From Niallia circulans NBRC 13626 (lineage in GTDB: Bacteria; Bacillota; Bacilli; Bacillales; Cytobacillaceae): a stretch of DNA of 39,648 bases. Numbering within the stretch: the first letter of the stretch is position 1; each line of letters starts with the position of its first letter. The translations under genes and the position numbers were made by a program. The stretch is taken from assembly GCF_001591585.1 (NCBI RefSeq), contig NZ_BCVE01000031.1:1-39648 (forward strand), written 5' to 3'. Below, one piece after another: positions 8,636 to 16,335 of this stretch. Under the pieces are notes generated by a model that was not told where the DNA came from, did no database searches, and was given only the letters and a program-made list of their open reading frames with translations.

Positions 8636-8764
8636 GTGGATGATGATGATGATAACGATATGAATCAAAAAAAATTACTGATTATTTTAGGAGGAACAAC
8701 GATATGGAATCTTCAAAAAGGGTACTCATCTCTGAGTGCGAACAGTATGTTGGAAAGGAAGTAG
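8636..8764 (+). CDS. Aspartate-codon-rich leader ORF overlapping aspS
   Basis: A 42-residue frame starting at GTG 8636, behind a near-perfect Shine-Dalgarno (AAGGAGGTGA, 8621-8630, eight bases before the start). It begins MDDDDDNDMN: five consecutive GAT codons, AAC, then a sixth GAT. It then reads across the aspS Shine-Dalgarno (8689-8694) and start, and ends out of frame at 8762-8764, 61 bases inside aspS. Its position after the T-box terminator and before an aspartyl-tRNA synthetase suggests a leader peptide whose translation speed reports charged tRNA-Asp, or a translational coupler. I know of no described family for it. It could be a fortuitous frame, but the start signal is as good as any in the window. 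Confidence 0.5.
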   Translation: MDDDDDNDMNQKKLLIILGGTTIWNLQKGYSSLSANSMLERK

Positions 8765-9999
8765 TATTAAAGGGCTGGGTGAAGAAAATCCGACAGCTCG
8801 GAAAGGTTGGTTTCTTGTTATTAAGAGATCGCACGGGAACGATTCAATGTGTCCTTGAGCAAGAGCAGAATCAACTGAAGATAGAGACAGAAAGTGTCGT
8901 TCAGGTGACTGGAGTTCTTGTTGATACGGAAAAAACAGCAAATGGAGTAGAGCTTCAAGTAAGAGAATTAACGATTCTAGCAGAAGCTGGCCCTTTGCCA
9001 TTCGAAATTAATAAGAACCATGTTAAGGTAGGATTAGATCATTTATTAAACCACCGAGTTCTATCATTAAGACATGAGCAAATTAATGCTATTTTTACGA
9101 TTCAATCTATGTTTGTAAAAGGTTTTACAGAGTTCCTAACTACTGAAGGCTTTACGCGCATTTTTACACCGAAAATTGTTTCACAGGGAGCAGAAGGCGG
9201 TGCTAATGTTTTTACCTTTAACTATTTTGATAAGCATGCTTATTTAGCGCAGTCCCCTCAATTTTATAAACAAATGATGGTTGGCGCTGGGTTTGAACGA
9301 GTGTTTGAAATTGCACCTGTATATAGAGCAGAAGAGCATAATTCATCTAGACACTTAAATGAATATATTTCCCTAGATGTTGAAATCGGCTTTATTGACA
9401 ATGTGGAAGAAGTAATGGAGATGGAAAGGCGGGTTCTTCAATATACTTTTCAGTATGTAAAGGAGCATTGTTCAAACCAGTTAGATTTATTAAAAGTCGA
9501 AATACCGGTATTGAATAATATACCAAAAATGACATTAGAAGAGGCACAGCAGCTATTAAAGGATAAGTATCAGAAGAGCTCTCCTGAAGGAGATTTAAAT
9601 ACGGAAGGGGAAAAATACATTGGAAGGTATATAAAAGATAAGTATGGAAGCGATTTTGTTTTTATAACAAACTATCCAAGAACTTCGAGACCAATGTATA
9701 CAATGCCAAATAAAGAAAACCCAGCTTTAACTGATTCTTTTGACCTTTTATATAAAGGCAGCGAAATTACTTCAGGTGGACAGAGGATTCATTGTCAAAC
9801 GGAACTGATAGAGTCTTTTAAGGAGAAAGGGTTAAATCCAAGTGAGTTTACAACCTATATCAATTCCTTTGCTTATGGAATGCCACCACATGGAGGATTT
9901 GGAATTGGCTTAGAACGTATCATCATGAAGTTTCTAAATTTAGGAAACATCCGCGAAGCAAGTGCTTTTCCAAGAGACTGTGACAGACTTATTCCTTAG
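8704..9999 (+). CDS. aspS: Aspartyl-tRNA synthetase, archaeal-type (short, non-bacterial form)
   Basis: Class IIb synthetase of 431 residues with an N-terminal OB-fold anticodon-binding domain (about 1-105) and a catalytic domain. Motif 2 carries FEIAPVYRAEEHNSSRHLNE (201-220) and motif 3 GIGLERIIM (400-408). It lacks the GAD insertion of the 590-residue bacterial AspRS and matches the archaeal/eukaryal form (PPHGGFGIG, FPRDCDRL at the end). The pocket segment QSPQFYKQ (183-190) with its lysine is AspRS-like; asparaginyl enzymes have a VSGQL-type segment here, so an AsnRS label would be wrong. Where archaeal enzymes use W (tRNA-Asp only) or H (relaxed, also tRNA-Asn) after GWV, this one has K27, so tRNA specificity is open. 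AGGAGG is nine bases before the ATG. The T-box and an Asp-rich leader ORF precede it. It may be a second AspRS. Confidence 0.88.
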   Translation: MESSKRVLISECEQYVGKEVVLKGWVKKIRQLGKVGFLLLRDRTGTIQCVLEQEQNQLKIETESVVQVTGVLVDTEKTANGVELQVRELTILAEAGPLPFEINKNHVKVGLDHLLNHRVLSLRHEQINAIFTIQSMFVKGFTEFLTTEGFTRIFTPKIVSQGAEGGANVFTFNYFDKHAYLAQSPQFYKQMMVGAGFERVFEIAPVYRAEEHNSSRHLNEYISLDVEIGFIDNVEEVMEMERRVLQYTFQYVKEHCSNQLDLLKVEIPVLNNIPKMTLEEAQQLLKDKYQKSSPEGDLNTEGEKYIGRYIKDKYGSDFVFITNYPRTSRPMYTMPNKENPALTDSFDLLYKGSEITSGGQRIHCQTELIESFKEKGLNPSEFTTYINSFAYGMPPHGGFGIGLERIIMKFLNLGNIREASAFPRDCDRLIP

Positions 10000-10026
10000 A
10001 AGGAGATTGTAGAACCAGTGCTGGAC

Positions 10027-10129
10027 GTAAATAAAATTTGCTCTTTACTCGTACACTCGTAGATCAATTTGGAAGTATTTGATGTCCAAAAATAGAACCA
10101 CATTACGAATAGAGGCAAATTTTATTTAC
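10027..10129. repeat. 103-bp element with perfect 15-bp inverted ends
   Basis: GTAAATAAAATTTGC (10027-10041) is exactly inverted at 10115-10129, with 73 bases between. No coding potential is seen inside. It could be a decayed MITE-like element or a long-range hairpin after aspS. No target duplication is visible. Confidence 0.4.
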
Positions 10130-10262
10130 AAGGGTAAACGATAAAAGAAGCAGCTTATTCATAAAAAATTTAGACAATTTGGTAGGGAGGGGTTTCTTTT
10201 CCTTTTAGAAAAGGTATATAAAAAGGAGCTAGATTATATATACATAATGGAGGGGGAAGCGC

Positions 10263-11144
10263 ATGCATGAAGAAGTAGAATTAGTGCTTGATGCTAAAGC
10301 AGAGCTAGGGGAAGGGCCATGCTGGGATTTCAGGAATAATCTCTTATATTGGGTAGATATTGAAGGGAAAAAAGTACATATGTATAACCATATCTCTGGT
10401 AAGCACAAACAAATTCAACTAGAACGTGAAGTGTCAGCCATTATCCCTTGTAGTAAAAAAGATACGGAATTTATTGTTACATTAGATAGCGGTTTTCATC
10501 TTTTAAATATAGAAACAGGACAGCTAGAATTCATGACGGATCCAGAGAAGGAATTAACACGAAATCGATTTAATGATGGCAAGTGCGATGCTAAAGGGCG
10601 ATTGTGGGCAGGAACGATGAGCAGGGATGATAAGAAAGAGGCAGCCCTTTATTGTCTTGGAAAAGATGGCAGATGCACAGCGAAGATGAGCGATTTAACT
10701 ATTTCAAATGGAATGGCATGGACAAGCGATAATAAATACTTTTACCATATTGATACACCTACCCAAATTATCACTCAATATGAATATGAGTTAGAAACAG
10801 GAGAGCTAGGGAGGGCAAAACAGATTATTAATTTCTCTGAGGAAGAGGGATTTCCAGATGGCATGACGATTGATAGCGAAGGAATGCTATGGGTGGCTCA
10901 TTATGGTGGAGGAAAAGTATCGAGATGGAATCCCGATAATGGTGAAAAACTAGAGGAAATTCTTTTGCCGGTCCCAAATGTGACTTCTTGTACATTTGGG
11001 GGAAAAAGGCTGGATGAATTATATATAACTACAGCACGGTCTGGTTTAGATGATGAGAAGTTAAAAGAGCATCCACAATCAGGAGGACTATTCAAAGTGA
11101 AGTTAGGTATAAAAGGCGTCAAGACTTATTTATATCAGAACTGA
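10263..11144 (+). CDS. SMP-30/gluconolactonase/LRE family protein (YvrE-like)
   Basis: A 293-residue six-bladed beta-propeller of the SMP-30/regucalcin family, metal-dependent lactonases that open sugar lactones such as gluconolactone. The metal-binding glutamate is in LGEGPCWD (residues 15-22), the central asparagine region in SNGMAWTSD, and the catalytic aspartate region in FPDGMTIDSEGMLWVAHY. The NRFNDGKCDAKGRLWAGTM segment is a family signature. No signal peptide, so cytoplasmic. GGAGGGGG stands just before the ATG at 10263. The gene is monocistronic, ending at a strong terminator. No sugar catabolic partner adjoins it, so the natural lactone is unknown. Confidence 0.82.
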   Translation: MHEEVELVLDAKAELGEGPCWDFRNNLLYWVDIEGKKVHMYNHISGKHKQIQLEREVSAIIPCSKKDTEFIVTLDSGFHLLNIETGQLEFMTDPEKELTRNRFNDGKCDAKGRLWAGTMSRDDKKEAALYCLGKDGRCTAKMSDLTISNGMAWTSDNKYFYHIDTPTQIITQYEYELETGELGRAKQIINFSEEEGFPDGMTIDSEGMLWVAHYGGGKVSRWNPDNGEKLEEILLPVPNVTSCTFGGKRLDELYITTARSGLDDEKLKEHPQSGGLFKVKLGIKGVKTYLYQN

Positions 11145-11185
11145 AGCTTACTAGTTTATAAGCGCGATTACGTTTTAATAGAGAA

Positions 11186-11220
11186 AAGAGAGTGGGCAAA
11201 AGATAGCCACTCTCTTATTT
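11186..11220 (+). terminator. Terminator of the SMP-30 gene
   Basis: AAGAGAGTGG (11186-11195) pairs with CCACTCTCTT (11207-11216), followed by a short T stretch. It also lies downstream of the minus-strand usp remnant and may serve both sides. Confidence 0.75.
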
Positions 11221-11222
11221 GA

Positions 11223-11339
11223 TTATTTAACAACTAATAGGGCATTTGGCTCTTTTTATGCTAGTTTGGCTGCTTCTTCCGTTGCTCTTAAGGAGTTTTT
11301 CGAACCATCAATTGCTAAAAGAATAGTAGAATACATCAT
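11223..11339 (-). pseudogene. Universal stress protein (UspA) remnant
   Basis: Just downstream of the SulP gene, an ATG at 11339 behind GGGGCG opens a frame reading MMYSTILLAIDGSKNSLRA and then TEEAAKLA before a TAA (11256-11258). The frame continues as KEPNALLVVK and ends at a second TAA. This is the first beta strand, nucleotide-binding DGS and first helix of an UspA domain (normally about 140 residues); everything after is missing. SulP transporters in Bacilli are often followed by an intact usp gene, so this is a decayed partner. A short peptide could still be made, but no function is expected. Confidence 0.65.
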
Positions 11340-11357
11340 TTACGCCCCTTTTCTGAT

Positions 11358-12821
11358 TTAGTGCTCAGATACTTTTGCATTTGGGTTTTGAAAAACAGTA
11401 AGCTTATCCACTATCTTTTGACTAGCGGAATTTAACCCTGTCATTATTACTGTATTCTGGTTTTCCTTTAACTTTAAGGCGATTTTATCAATCGCACCAA
11501 CTGCAGAATCATCCCAAACATGAGAATGGGTAAAATCGATGAAAATCTGGTTGTTGGTAATGGAAGTATCAAATGCTTTAATAAAACTGTCAACAGATGC
11601 GAAGAATAATTGACCTTCCACCGTATAGTGCTCTTCATTCGTTCTTTCTTGCTTATGCACCTTAACATGGGAAATCTTCGCTGCGAAAAAGACCGCACTT
11701 AACAGGACTCCAGCAATAACGCCAAGGGATAAATTATCGGTTGCAACCACAATAATGACTGTCACAAGCATGACTACGGCATCTGCCTTTGGCGCATTCA
11801 CGAGATATTTGAAGGAAGACCAGTTAAAGGTGCCGATACAAACCATAATCATAATGCCGACTAATACTGGCATTGGAATCTGTACAACGAGACTGCCTAA
11901 TACCATAATCAAAAACATAAGAAAGACTCCGGCAACAAAGGTAGATAATCGGCCTCTTCCTCCCGATTTTACATTGATGACGGATTGACCAATCATTGCA
12001 CAGCCAGCCATGCCACCGAAGAATCCTGTCACAATATTAGCGATTCCCTGCCCTCTTGCTTCTCTATTTTTATTGCTTTCTGTATCGGTTGCATCATCAA
12101 CGATAGAAGATGTTAATAAGGATTCCAGTAGGCCGACAATAGATAAAGCCAATGCATAAGGAAAAATAATCGCTAATGTTTCAAAGGAATATGGCACATT
12201 TGGAAGGAAGAAAGTTGGTAAGGACTGTGTAATTTTCCCCAAATCTCCAACAGTAGCAACATTAACATTTCCAAAAATAGCAACAGCCGTTAAAATAATA
12301 ATAGCAATCAGCGGCGCAGGAATAATCTTTATAAATCTTGGCAAGATATACACAATTAATAATGTAATAATAACGAATAAATAAGTTATATTTGTTACGT
12401 TAATAAGATGTGGAACTTGAGCCATAAAAATAAGGATGGCTAAGGCATTAACAAAGCCAATCATCACGGCTCTTGGAATAAACTTCATCAGCTTGGCTAT
12501 TTTTAATACGCCAAAAATAATTTGAATAATACCAGTTAGAATCGTAGCAGCAAATAAATATTCCAACCCGTAATCTCTGACTAATGGTCCCATTAATAGT
12601 GCCATTGCCCCTGTAGCTGCCGAAATCATCCCAGGTCTTCCACCTGTAAACGAAATAACTACAGCCATTGTAAAGGAAGCATATAATCCAATCATCGGAT
12701 CTACTCCAGCGATAATAGAAAAGGCAATTGCCTCTGGTATTAGCGCTAAGGCAACAACCATTCCTGATAAAATATCCCCGCGGATATTCGAAAACCATTC
12801 CCTTTTTATCTTTTCAATCAA
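11358..12821 (-). CDS. SulP family anion permease with STAS domain (YbaR/YvdB-like)
   Basis: Inner-membrane anion transporter of the SLC26/SulP family; bacterial members move sulfate, bicarbonate or dicarboxylates, and the substrate here is not determinable. The N-terminal SulP signature is clear ([21 protein letters not shown], then [12 protein letters not shown] and [12 protein letters not shown]), followed by about 12-14 hydrophobic segments to residue about 375. A cytoplasmic STAS domain of about 85 residues follows ([20 protein letters not shown]). The length of 487 fits the short bacterial form. The TTG at 12821 is preferred because GAGGTG lies six bases upstream; a GTG at 12830 is part of that ribosome binding site. 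A truncated UspA gene follows 18 bases downstream, suggesting a former two-gene operon. Confidence 0.85.
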   Translation of the reverse strand: MIEKIKREWFSNIRGDILSGMVVALALIPEAIAFSIIAGVDPMIGLYASFTMAVVISFTGGRPGMISAATGAMALLMGPLVRDYGLEYLFAATILTGIIQIIFGVLKIAKLMKFIPRAVMIGFVNALAILIFMAQVPHLINVTNITYLFVIITLLIVYILPRFIKIIPAPLIAIIILTAVAIFGNVNVATVGDLGKITQSLPTFFLPNVPYSFETLAIIFPYALALSIVGLLESLLTSSIVDDATDTESNKNREARGQGIANIVTGFFGGMAGCAMIGQSVINVKSGGRGRLSTFVAGVFLMFLIMVLGSLVVQIPMPVLVGIMIMVCIGTFNWSSFKYLVNAPKADAVVMLVTVIIVVATDNLSLGVIAGVLLSAVFFAAKISHVKVHKQERTNEEHYTVEGQLFFASVDSFIKAFDTSITNNQIFIDFTHSHVWDDSAVGAIDKIALKLKENQNTVIMTGLNSASQKIVDKLTVFQNPNAKVSEH

Positions 12822-12966
12822 ATGATTCACCTCAATATAGTCTTCTGTTTCCTAAAAGTAGTCTATCACGTTTATTCCCAAAAAGGAATAATTTTTGGGA
12901 AAGTTTTTACAAGGTCTTCATTTCTGTCTATAATAGGAAAAAGAGATAACGTTGGAGGCAATGAAG

Positions 12967-13506
12967 ATGATATATGGCTATATTCGCCCAACCATCGCAG
13001 ATATTCACTGCGAGCAGCAGTTAAAAATACTAAAATCTATATGTGAGCAAGTGTATAAAGAAGAACACGATTCGGCAAAAAATAGAACAGAGCTATTGGA
13101 ATTGTTGTCGTCCCTTTCCAAGGGAGACAAGATTGTGGTGGTGCAATTATTCGCGATTGCAGACTCGAGTAGACATCTGATGGAGATATTAGATATCCTT
13201 GAGAAGAAAGGTGCCTATTTACAGACAATTAAGGAAGATATTGATACAGAAAGAACAAAAAAATATTCATTGTCCGAAATGCTGTCCCATTTAATAGAAT
13301 TCCAGAATGAAATTATTCGAGAAAGAACCAAAAAAGGGATGGAGTATGCGAAACAGCATGGGAAAACAAGCGGCAGACCTCGAAAAGCCGATGAGAATGT
13401 AAAAAAAGCAATCGAGATGTATCAATCAAAAAAATATACCTTGAAAGATATAAAAAAAGAAACAGGGATAAGTAAGTCTACTTTATATCGGTATTTGGAG
13501 AATTAG
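12967..13506 (+). CDS. Serine-recombinase-like protein with degenerate active site plus HTH
   Basis: A 179-residue protein with the resolvase/invertase layout: N-terminal domain (1-100), a long linking helix (EIIRERTKKGMEYAKQHGK, about 115-133) and a C-terminal Hin-type HTH (about 138-178: SGRPRKADENVKKAIEMY, then KDIKKETGISKSTLYRYL). The canonical GYxRVS start is GYIRPT, so the nucleophilic serine position reads threonine after a proline. The conserved LDRLxR arginine block is LFAIADSSR, apparently missing at least one catalytic arginine. It is therefore likely catalytically weak or inactive and may act as a DNA-binding regulator; some Bacilli carry such small relatives. ATG 12967 has GGAGG eight bases upstream; starts further up are too close to it. 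No att-like sites were found. Confidence 0.65.
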   Translation: MIYGYIRPTIADIHCEQQLKILKSICEQVYKEEHDSAKNRTELLELLSSLSKGDKIVVVQLFAIADSSRHLMEILDILEKKGAYLQTIKEDIDTERTKKYSLSEMLSHLIEFQNEIIRERTKKGMEYAKQHGKTSGRPRKADENVKKAIEMYQSKKYTLKDIKKETGISKSTLYRYLEN

Positions 13507-13599
13507 TCATGAAATTACTTTAGAAGGAAAGATGGAGAGCCACAGAGGATTTTATAATTATAATCTAAGAGAAAAAGCAGCAGATTCCAGATAAACAAT

Positions 13600-13630
13600 A
13601 ACCAGAACAACCATATGTTTGTTCTGGTTT
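13600..13630. terminator. Bidirectional terminator between convergent genes
   Basis: AACCAGAACAA (13600-13610) pairs with TTGTTCTGGTT (13619-13629) around an 8-base loop. It separates the recombinase-like gene from the XRE regulator gene. Confidence 0.75.
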
Positions 13631-13642
13631 ATCATTTAAAAC

Positions 13643-14731
13643 TTAATTTGTTTTTAGCAACTGTTTAACAATGGTACCTAAAGAGCTTTCTCCCATAAAC
13701 GGAGCCAGTTTCGCCAGGAGTTCTGGAGACAGCCTGTCAGGATCAATGCGAGCTAGTAATCGTTCGATCGCTTCTTCCTCTAAAAAAGGTGACAGCTCAG
13801 TAAGCTCCTCTAATTCTATTTCATCATCTACTGCTTTATCCACCAGCATATTTAATGTTTCTTCTCCTATAAATGGGGCCATCTTTCGGATGAATGGCCA
13901 GCTGCCTCTTCCACCTGCAATCAAAGTCAATTGATCAATTGTTTCTTCTTCTAAAAAGGGGGCTAATGGCAGAATCTTTTCTTCATTTAAAGGATCCTTT
14001 ATTTCTTGCAGAACAAGCTCATTTAGAGCTGTGTCACTTACGAATGGAGCTATTTCTGTAATGAACCTCCATGTTAACTTGCCTGTGCTTACTTTTAGGA
14101 GCATATCATTCATGTATTCTTCCTCTAAGAATGGCGCTAGATGCAATAACTCCATTGGTTCAGCGGATTCATTAATTAACTGATCAGCTATTTTGTTTAA
14201 TGCATGTGCAGATACAAAAGGAGCAATACGCTGTATCATTTTCCAATTGATTGCTTTTTTCGCTGCTTCTATAACTATTTCATCTAATGCTTCTGTTTGT
14301 AAAAAAGGAGCTAGGTGGACGATGGAGTCTATATCCCAAACATTGGTATTCATCTTTTCTGATACTTTACTCAGCTGGCTAGATTTAATAATAGGAGCGA
14401 TATCGACAAGCTCATTTACTTGTGCGGATCCTGAATTGATTAAATGAGCAACTTCTTCTGGTTTATCCTCCGATAAATGCTGCACGATTTTTCCTAATTG
14501 TTTAGAATGGTCCATCTTATCAACCCCCGCATTCATTAAGAGGTCAATAGATATATCAAATACATGTGCAATAACAGGAATGGTTGTAATATCTGGAAGG
14601 GACTCGCCTCTTTCCCATTTTGATATCGCTTGGTGACTAATATTTAATTTATCTGCTAACTCTACTTGGGTAAGATCTTTTTCCTTTCTTAATTTAGATA
14701 TATAAGCACCAATTTTTCGTGAATCAATCAT
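13643..14731 (-). CDS. XRE-family regulator with eight APF-motif repeats
   Basis: A 362-residue protein. Residues about 5-62 are a classic XRE/Cro HTH (IGAYISKLRKEKDLTQVELA, then LNISHQAISKWERGESLPD). The rest is built of about eight units of 28-34 residues, each centred on an (I/L)APF(L/V) core: LAPFLQ, IAPFVS, LAPFLE, IAPFVS, LAPFLE, MAPFIG, LSPFLE, LAPFMG. Units alternate between one ending with EEE-type acidic residues and one with S/GxxxLN. This suggests an alpha-solenoid sensing or scaffold domain; the ligand is unknown. The start at 14731 has AGGAGA before it, replacing a longer frame that runs through the promoter. It lies convergent to the recombinase-like gene. A palindrome and an inverted repeat over the promoter suggest autoregulation. 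Confidence 0.75.
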   Translation of the reverse strand: MIDSRKIGAYISKLRKEKDLTQVELADKLNISHQAISKWERGESLPDITTIPVIAHVFDISIDLLMNAGVDKMDHSKQLGKIVQHLSEDKPEEVAHLINSGSAQVNELVDIAPIIKSSQLSKVSEKMNTNVWDIDSIVHLAPFLQTEALDEIVIEAAKKAINWKMIQRIAPFVSAHALNKIADQLINESAEPMELLHLAPFLEEEYMNDMLLKVSTGKLTWRFITEIAPFVSDTALNELVLQEIKDPLNEEKILPLAPFLEEETIDQLTLIAGGRGSWPFIRKMAPFIGEETLNMLVDKAVDDEIELEELTELSPFLEEEAIERLLARIDPDRLSPELLAKLAPFMGESSLGTIVKQLLKTN

Positions 14732-14753
14732 CCTATCATCTCCTTTATTTTTC

Positions 14754-14807
14754 CAGTGCGCACTGTCTACTTCGATACTAGCATACATACCGAAGTGTGC
14801 CTATCAA
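14754..14807 (-). promoter_or_regulatory. Promoter and likely operator of the XRE repeat regulator
   Basis: On the minus strand TTGATA (14802-14807) and TATGCT (14780-14785) are 16 bases apart. An inverted repeat ACTTCG/CGAAGT (14769-14774 and 14791-14796) flanks the -10, and a perfect 12-bp palindrome CAGTGCGCACTG lies at 14754-14765 between start site and ribosome binding site. Both suit operators for an XRE dimer; this is inference. Confidence 0.45.
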
Positions 14808-14929
14808 CGGTTGGTTGAATCTGCGAAAAATAATGATTCTACTGGTGGTAGAATTAGCTGTTTGCAATTATAGATGATGGATCTTGTCTTTCCGAGGTAC
14901 ATAATAAAAACCAATGCCAATTTAGAAAC

Positions 14930-14970
14930 TAAAAAAGTCCACAAAGAGTATCAAAACTCCTTGTGGACTA
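14930..14970 (-). terminator. Terminator of the alpha-glucoside operon
   Basis: On the minus strand AGTCCACAAGGAGT pairs with ACTCTTTGTGGACT (one mismatch), followed by TTTTTTAG, nine bases after the GH4 glucosidase stop. Confidence 0.85.
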
Positions 14971-14978
14971 TTAAAAAC

Positions 14979-16334
14979 TTATACTAGTACGCCTTCTTTA
15001 TATTCCTTTGTTAAGGTTGGCCAGTATTCTTTATTTGCTTCAATTAAATCATCAAGGACTGCTTTTGCTACTTTAGCTGATGGTAAAGTTTTATTTAAAG
15101 TGAAAGCCTGTAATGCTTTTTCGTAGGAACCTTCCACAATTGCTTCAACTAAGATCTTTTCAGATGCTAATTGTTGGTCAATCATTGCTTTATAGAAGTA
15201 AGGAATATCTCCCACAAATTCAGGCTTAGGACCGTCACTAGTAATAAGTGCAGGTACTTCAATCATTGCATCAGCTGGCAGGTTTGGAATCGTGCCATTG
15301 TTTTCTACCATAACTAAATATCTTTTTCCTAGATTTTGCGCAAGAGATACCGTTACATCTACAATAAATGTTCCATGTACACCAACCGCGAAGGAATCTT
15401 CTAAAATCCCTGTCTCTTCATATTTCTTCACTGTTTCAAATAGAGTTTTTTCACGCCCGTCCATTACTTCATTCGCACGGGTATATTCTTTATTAGAAGT
15501 TTCGACAATATGATCTGGGAACAAATAGTATTGTAAATAAGGGTTTGGCAGATATTCTGGAAAATGATCCATGATTAGTTTAATGTTCTTAAATGTTTTA
15601 ATCCAAGAAGAATCGGCATGACGATAGTCAATTTTGGAAATATCTTCTGTCAGTAAACCGTATTTATAAACATGTTCGCGAATCTCTGGCAATCTTTCCA
15701 CACCATCCACTTTAATGCTTGTAAACCAGCCAAAGTGGTTTAAACCGAAATAGTCTACTTCTAATTCTTCCCTTTCGACTCCAAGGATTGCTGCAATATT
15801 ACGCATGGTTGCTACCGGCATATCACAAATATTTAGGACTCTTGAATTTGGTCGTAATTTGCGTACTCCTTCTGCCACAATGGATGCTGGGTTAGAGTAG
15901 TTTACAATCCATGCAGTTTCTTTTGCATATTTTTCTACATAATCGATTAATTCGATCATTGGTGCAATCGTTCTAAGTCCATAAGCTAATCCACCAGGAC
16001 CACAGGTTTCTTGTCCGACTACATTATGGGAAAGAGGGATTTTCTCATCTAGCTCACGCATCGCATATTTTCCAACTCTCATTTGGGCAAATACAAAGTC
16101 TACATCCTCAAATGCGGTTTGTGGATCTGTTGTATCAATGACTTTAATTTTATCTGTATATTCCTCAATAACAGCTTTAGCGGCCACAACTACTTTGGCT
16201 TGTCTTTCTCCGTCAATATCATAGAAACGAATTTCAGATAGAGGCAGATCCTCTAGACGATCCATCAGACTACGAATAATTCCTGGTGTATAAGTGCTTC
16301 CTCCACCTGCAACTGCTAATTTAAATGTCTTCAT
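14979..16334 (-). CDS. glvA: GH4 6-phospho-alpha-glucosidase (GlvA/MalA/AglB type)
   Basis: Cytoplasmic NAD- and Mn-dependent hydrolase of glycoside hydrolase family 4, splitting phosphorylated alpha-glucosides such as maltose-6'-phosphate imported by the PTS. The dinucleotide site is VAGGGSTYTPG (residues 8-18). Active-site segments are VVGQETCGPGG (105-115), the NYSNPA loop (145-150) and CDMP (170-173). CDMP is the published marker of the 6-phospho-alpha-glucosidase branch, as opposed to CN(V/I)P in the beta branch. The 451-residue length is typical. Its ATG lies one base after the EIICB stop codon, and its ribosome binding site AGGAGGT sits inside the end of that gene, so the two are translationally coupled. 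The exact disaccharide is not determinable. Confidence 0.9.
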   Translation of the reverse strand: MKTFKLAVAGGGSTYTPGIIRSLMDRLEDLPLSEIRFYDIDGERQAKVVVAAKAVIEEYTDKIKVIDTTDPQTAFEDVDFVFAQMRVGKYAMRELDEKIPLSHNVVGQETCGPGGLAYGLRTIAPMIELIDYVEKYAKETAWIVNYSNPASIVAEGVRKLRPNSRVLNICDMPVATMRNIAAILGVEREELEVDYFGLNHFGWFTSIKVDGVERLPEIREHVYKYGLLTEDISKIDYRHADSSWIKTFKNIKLIMDHFPEYLPNPYLQYYLFPDHIVETSNKEYTRANEVMDGREKTLFETVKKYEETGILEDSFAVGVHGTFIVDVTVSLAQNLGKRYLVMVENNGTIPNLPADAMIEVPALITSDGPKPEFVGDIPYFYKAMIDQQLASEKILVEAIVEGSYEKALQAFTLNKTLPSAKVAKAVLDDLIEANKEYWPTLTKEYKEGVLV

Positions 16335-16335
16335 C

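Noticed and set aside
8704-9999. Asparaginyl-tRNA synthetase
   Set aside because: The pocket segment is QSPQFYKQ and not the VSGQL type of AsnRS, the ending matches archaeal AspRS, and the T-box specifier reads GAC.
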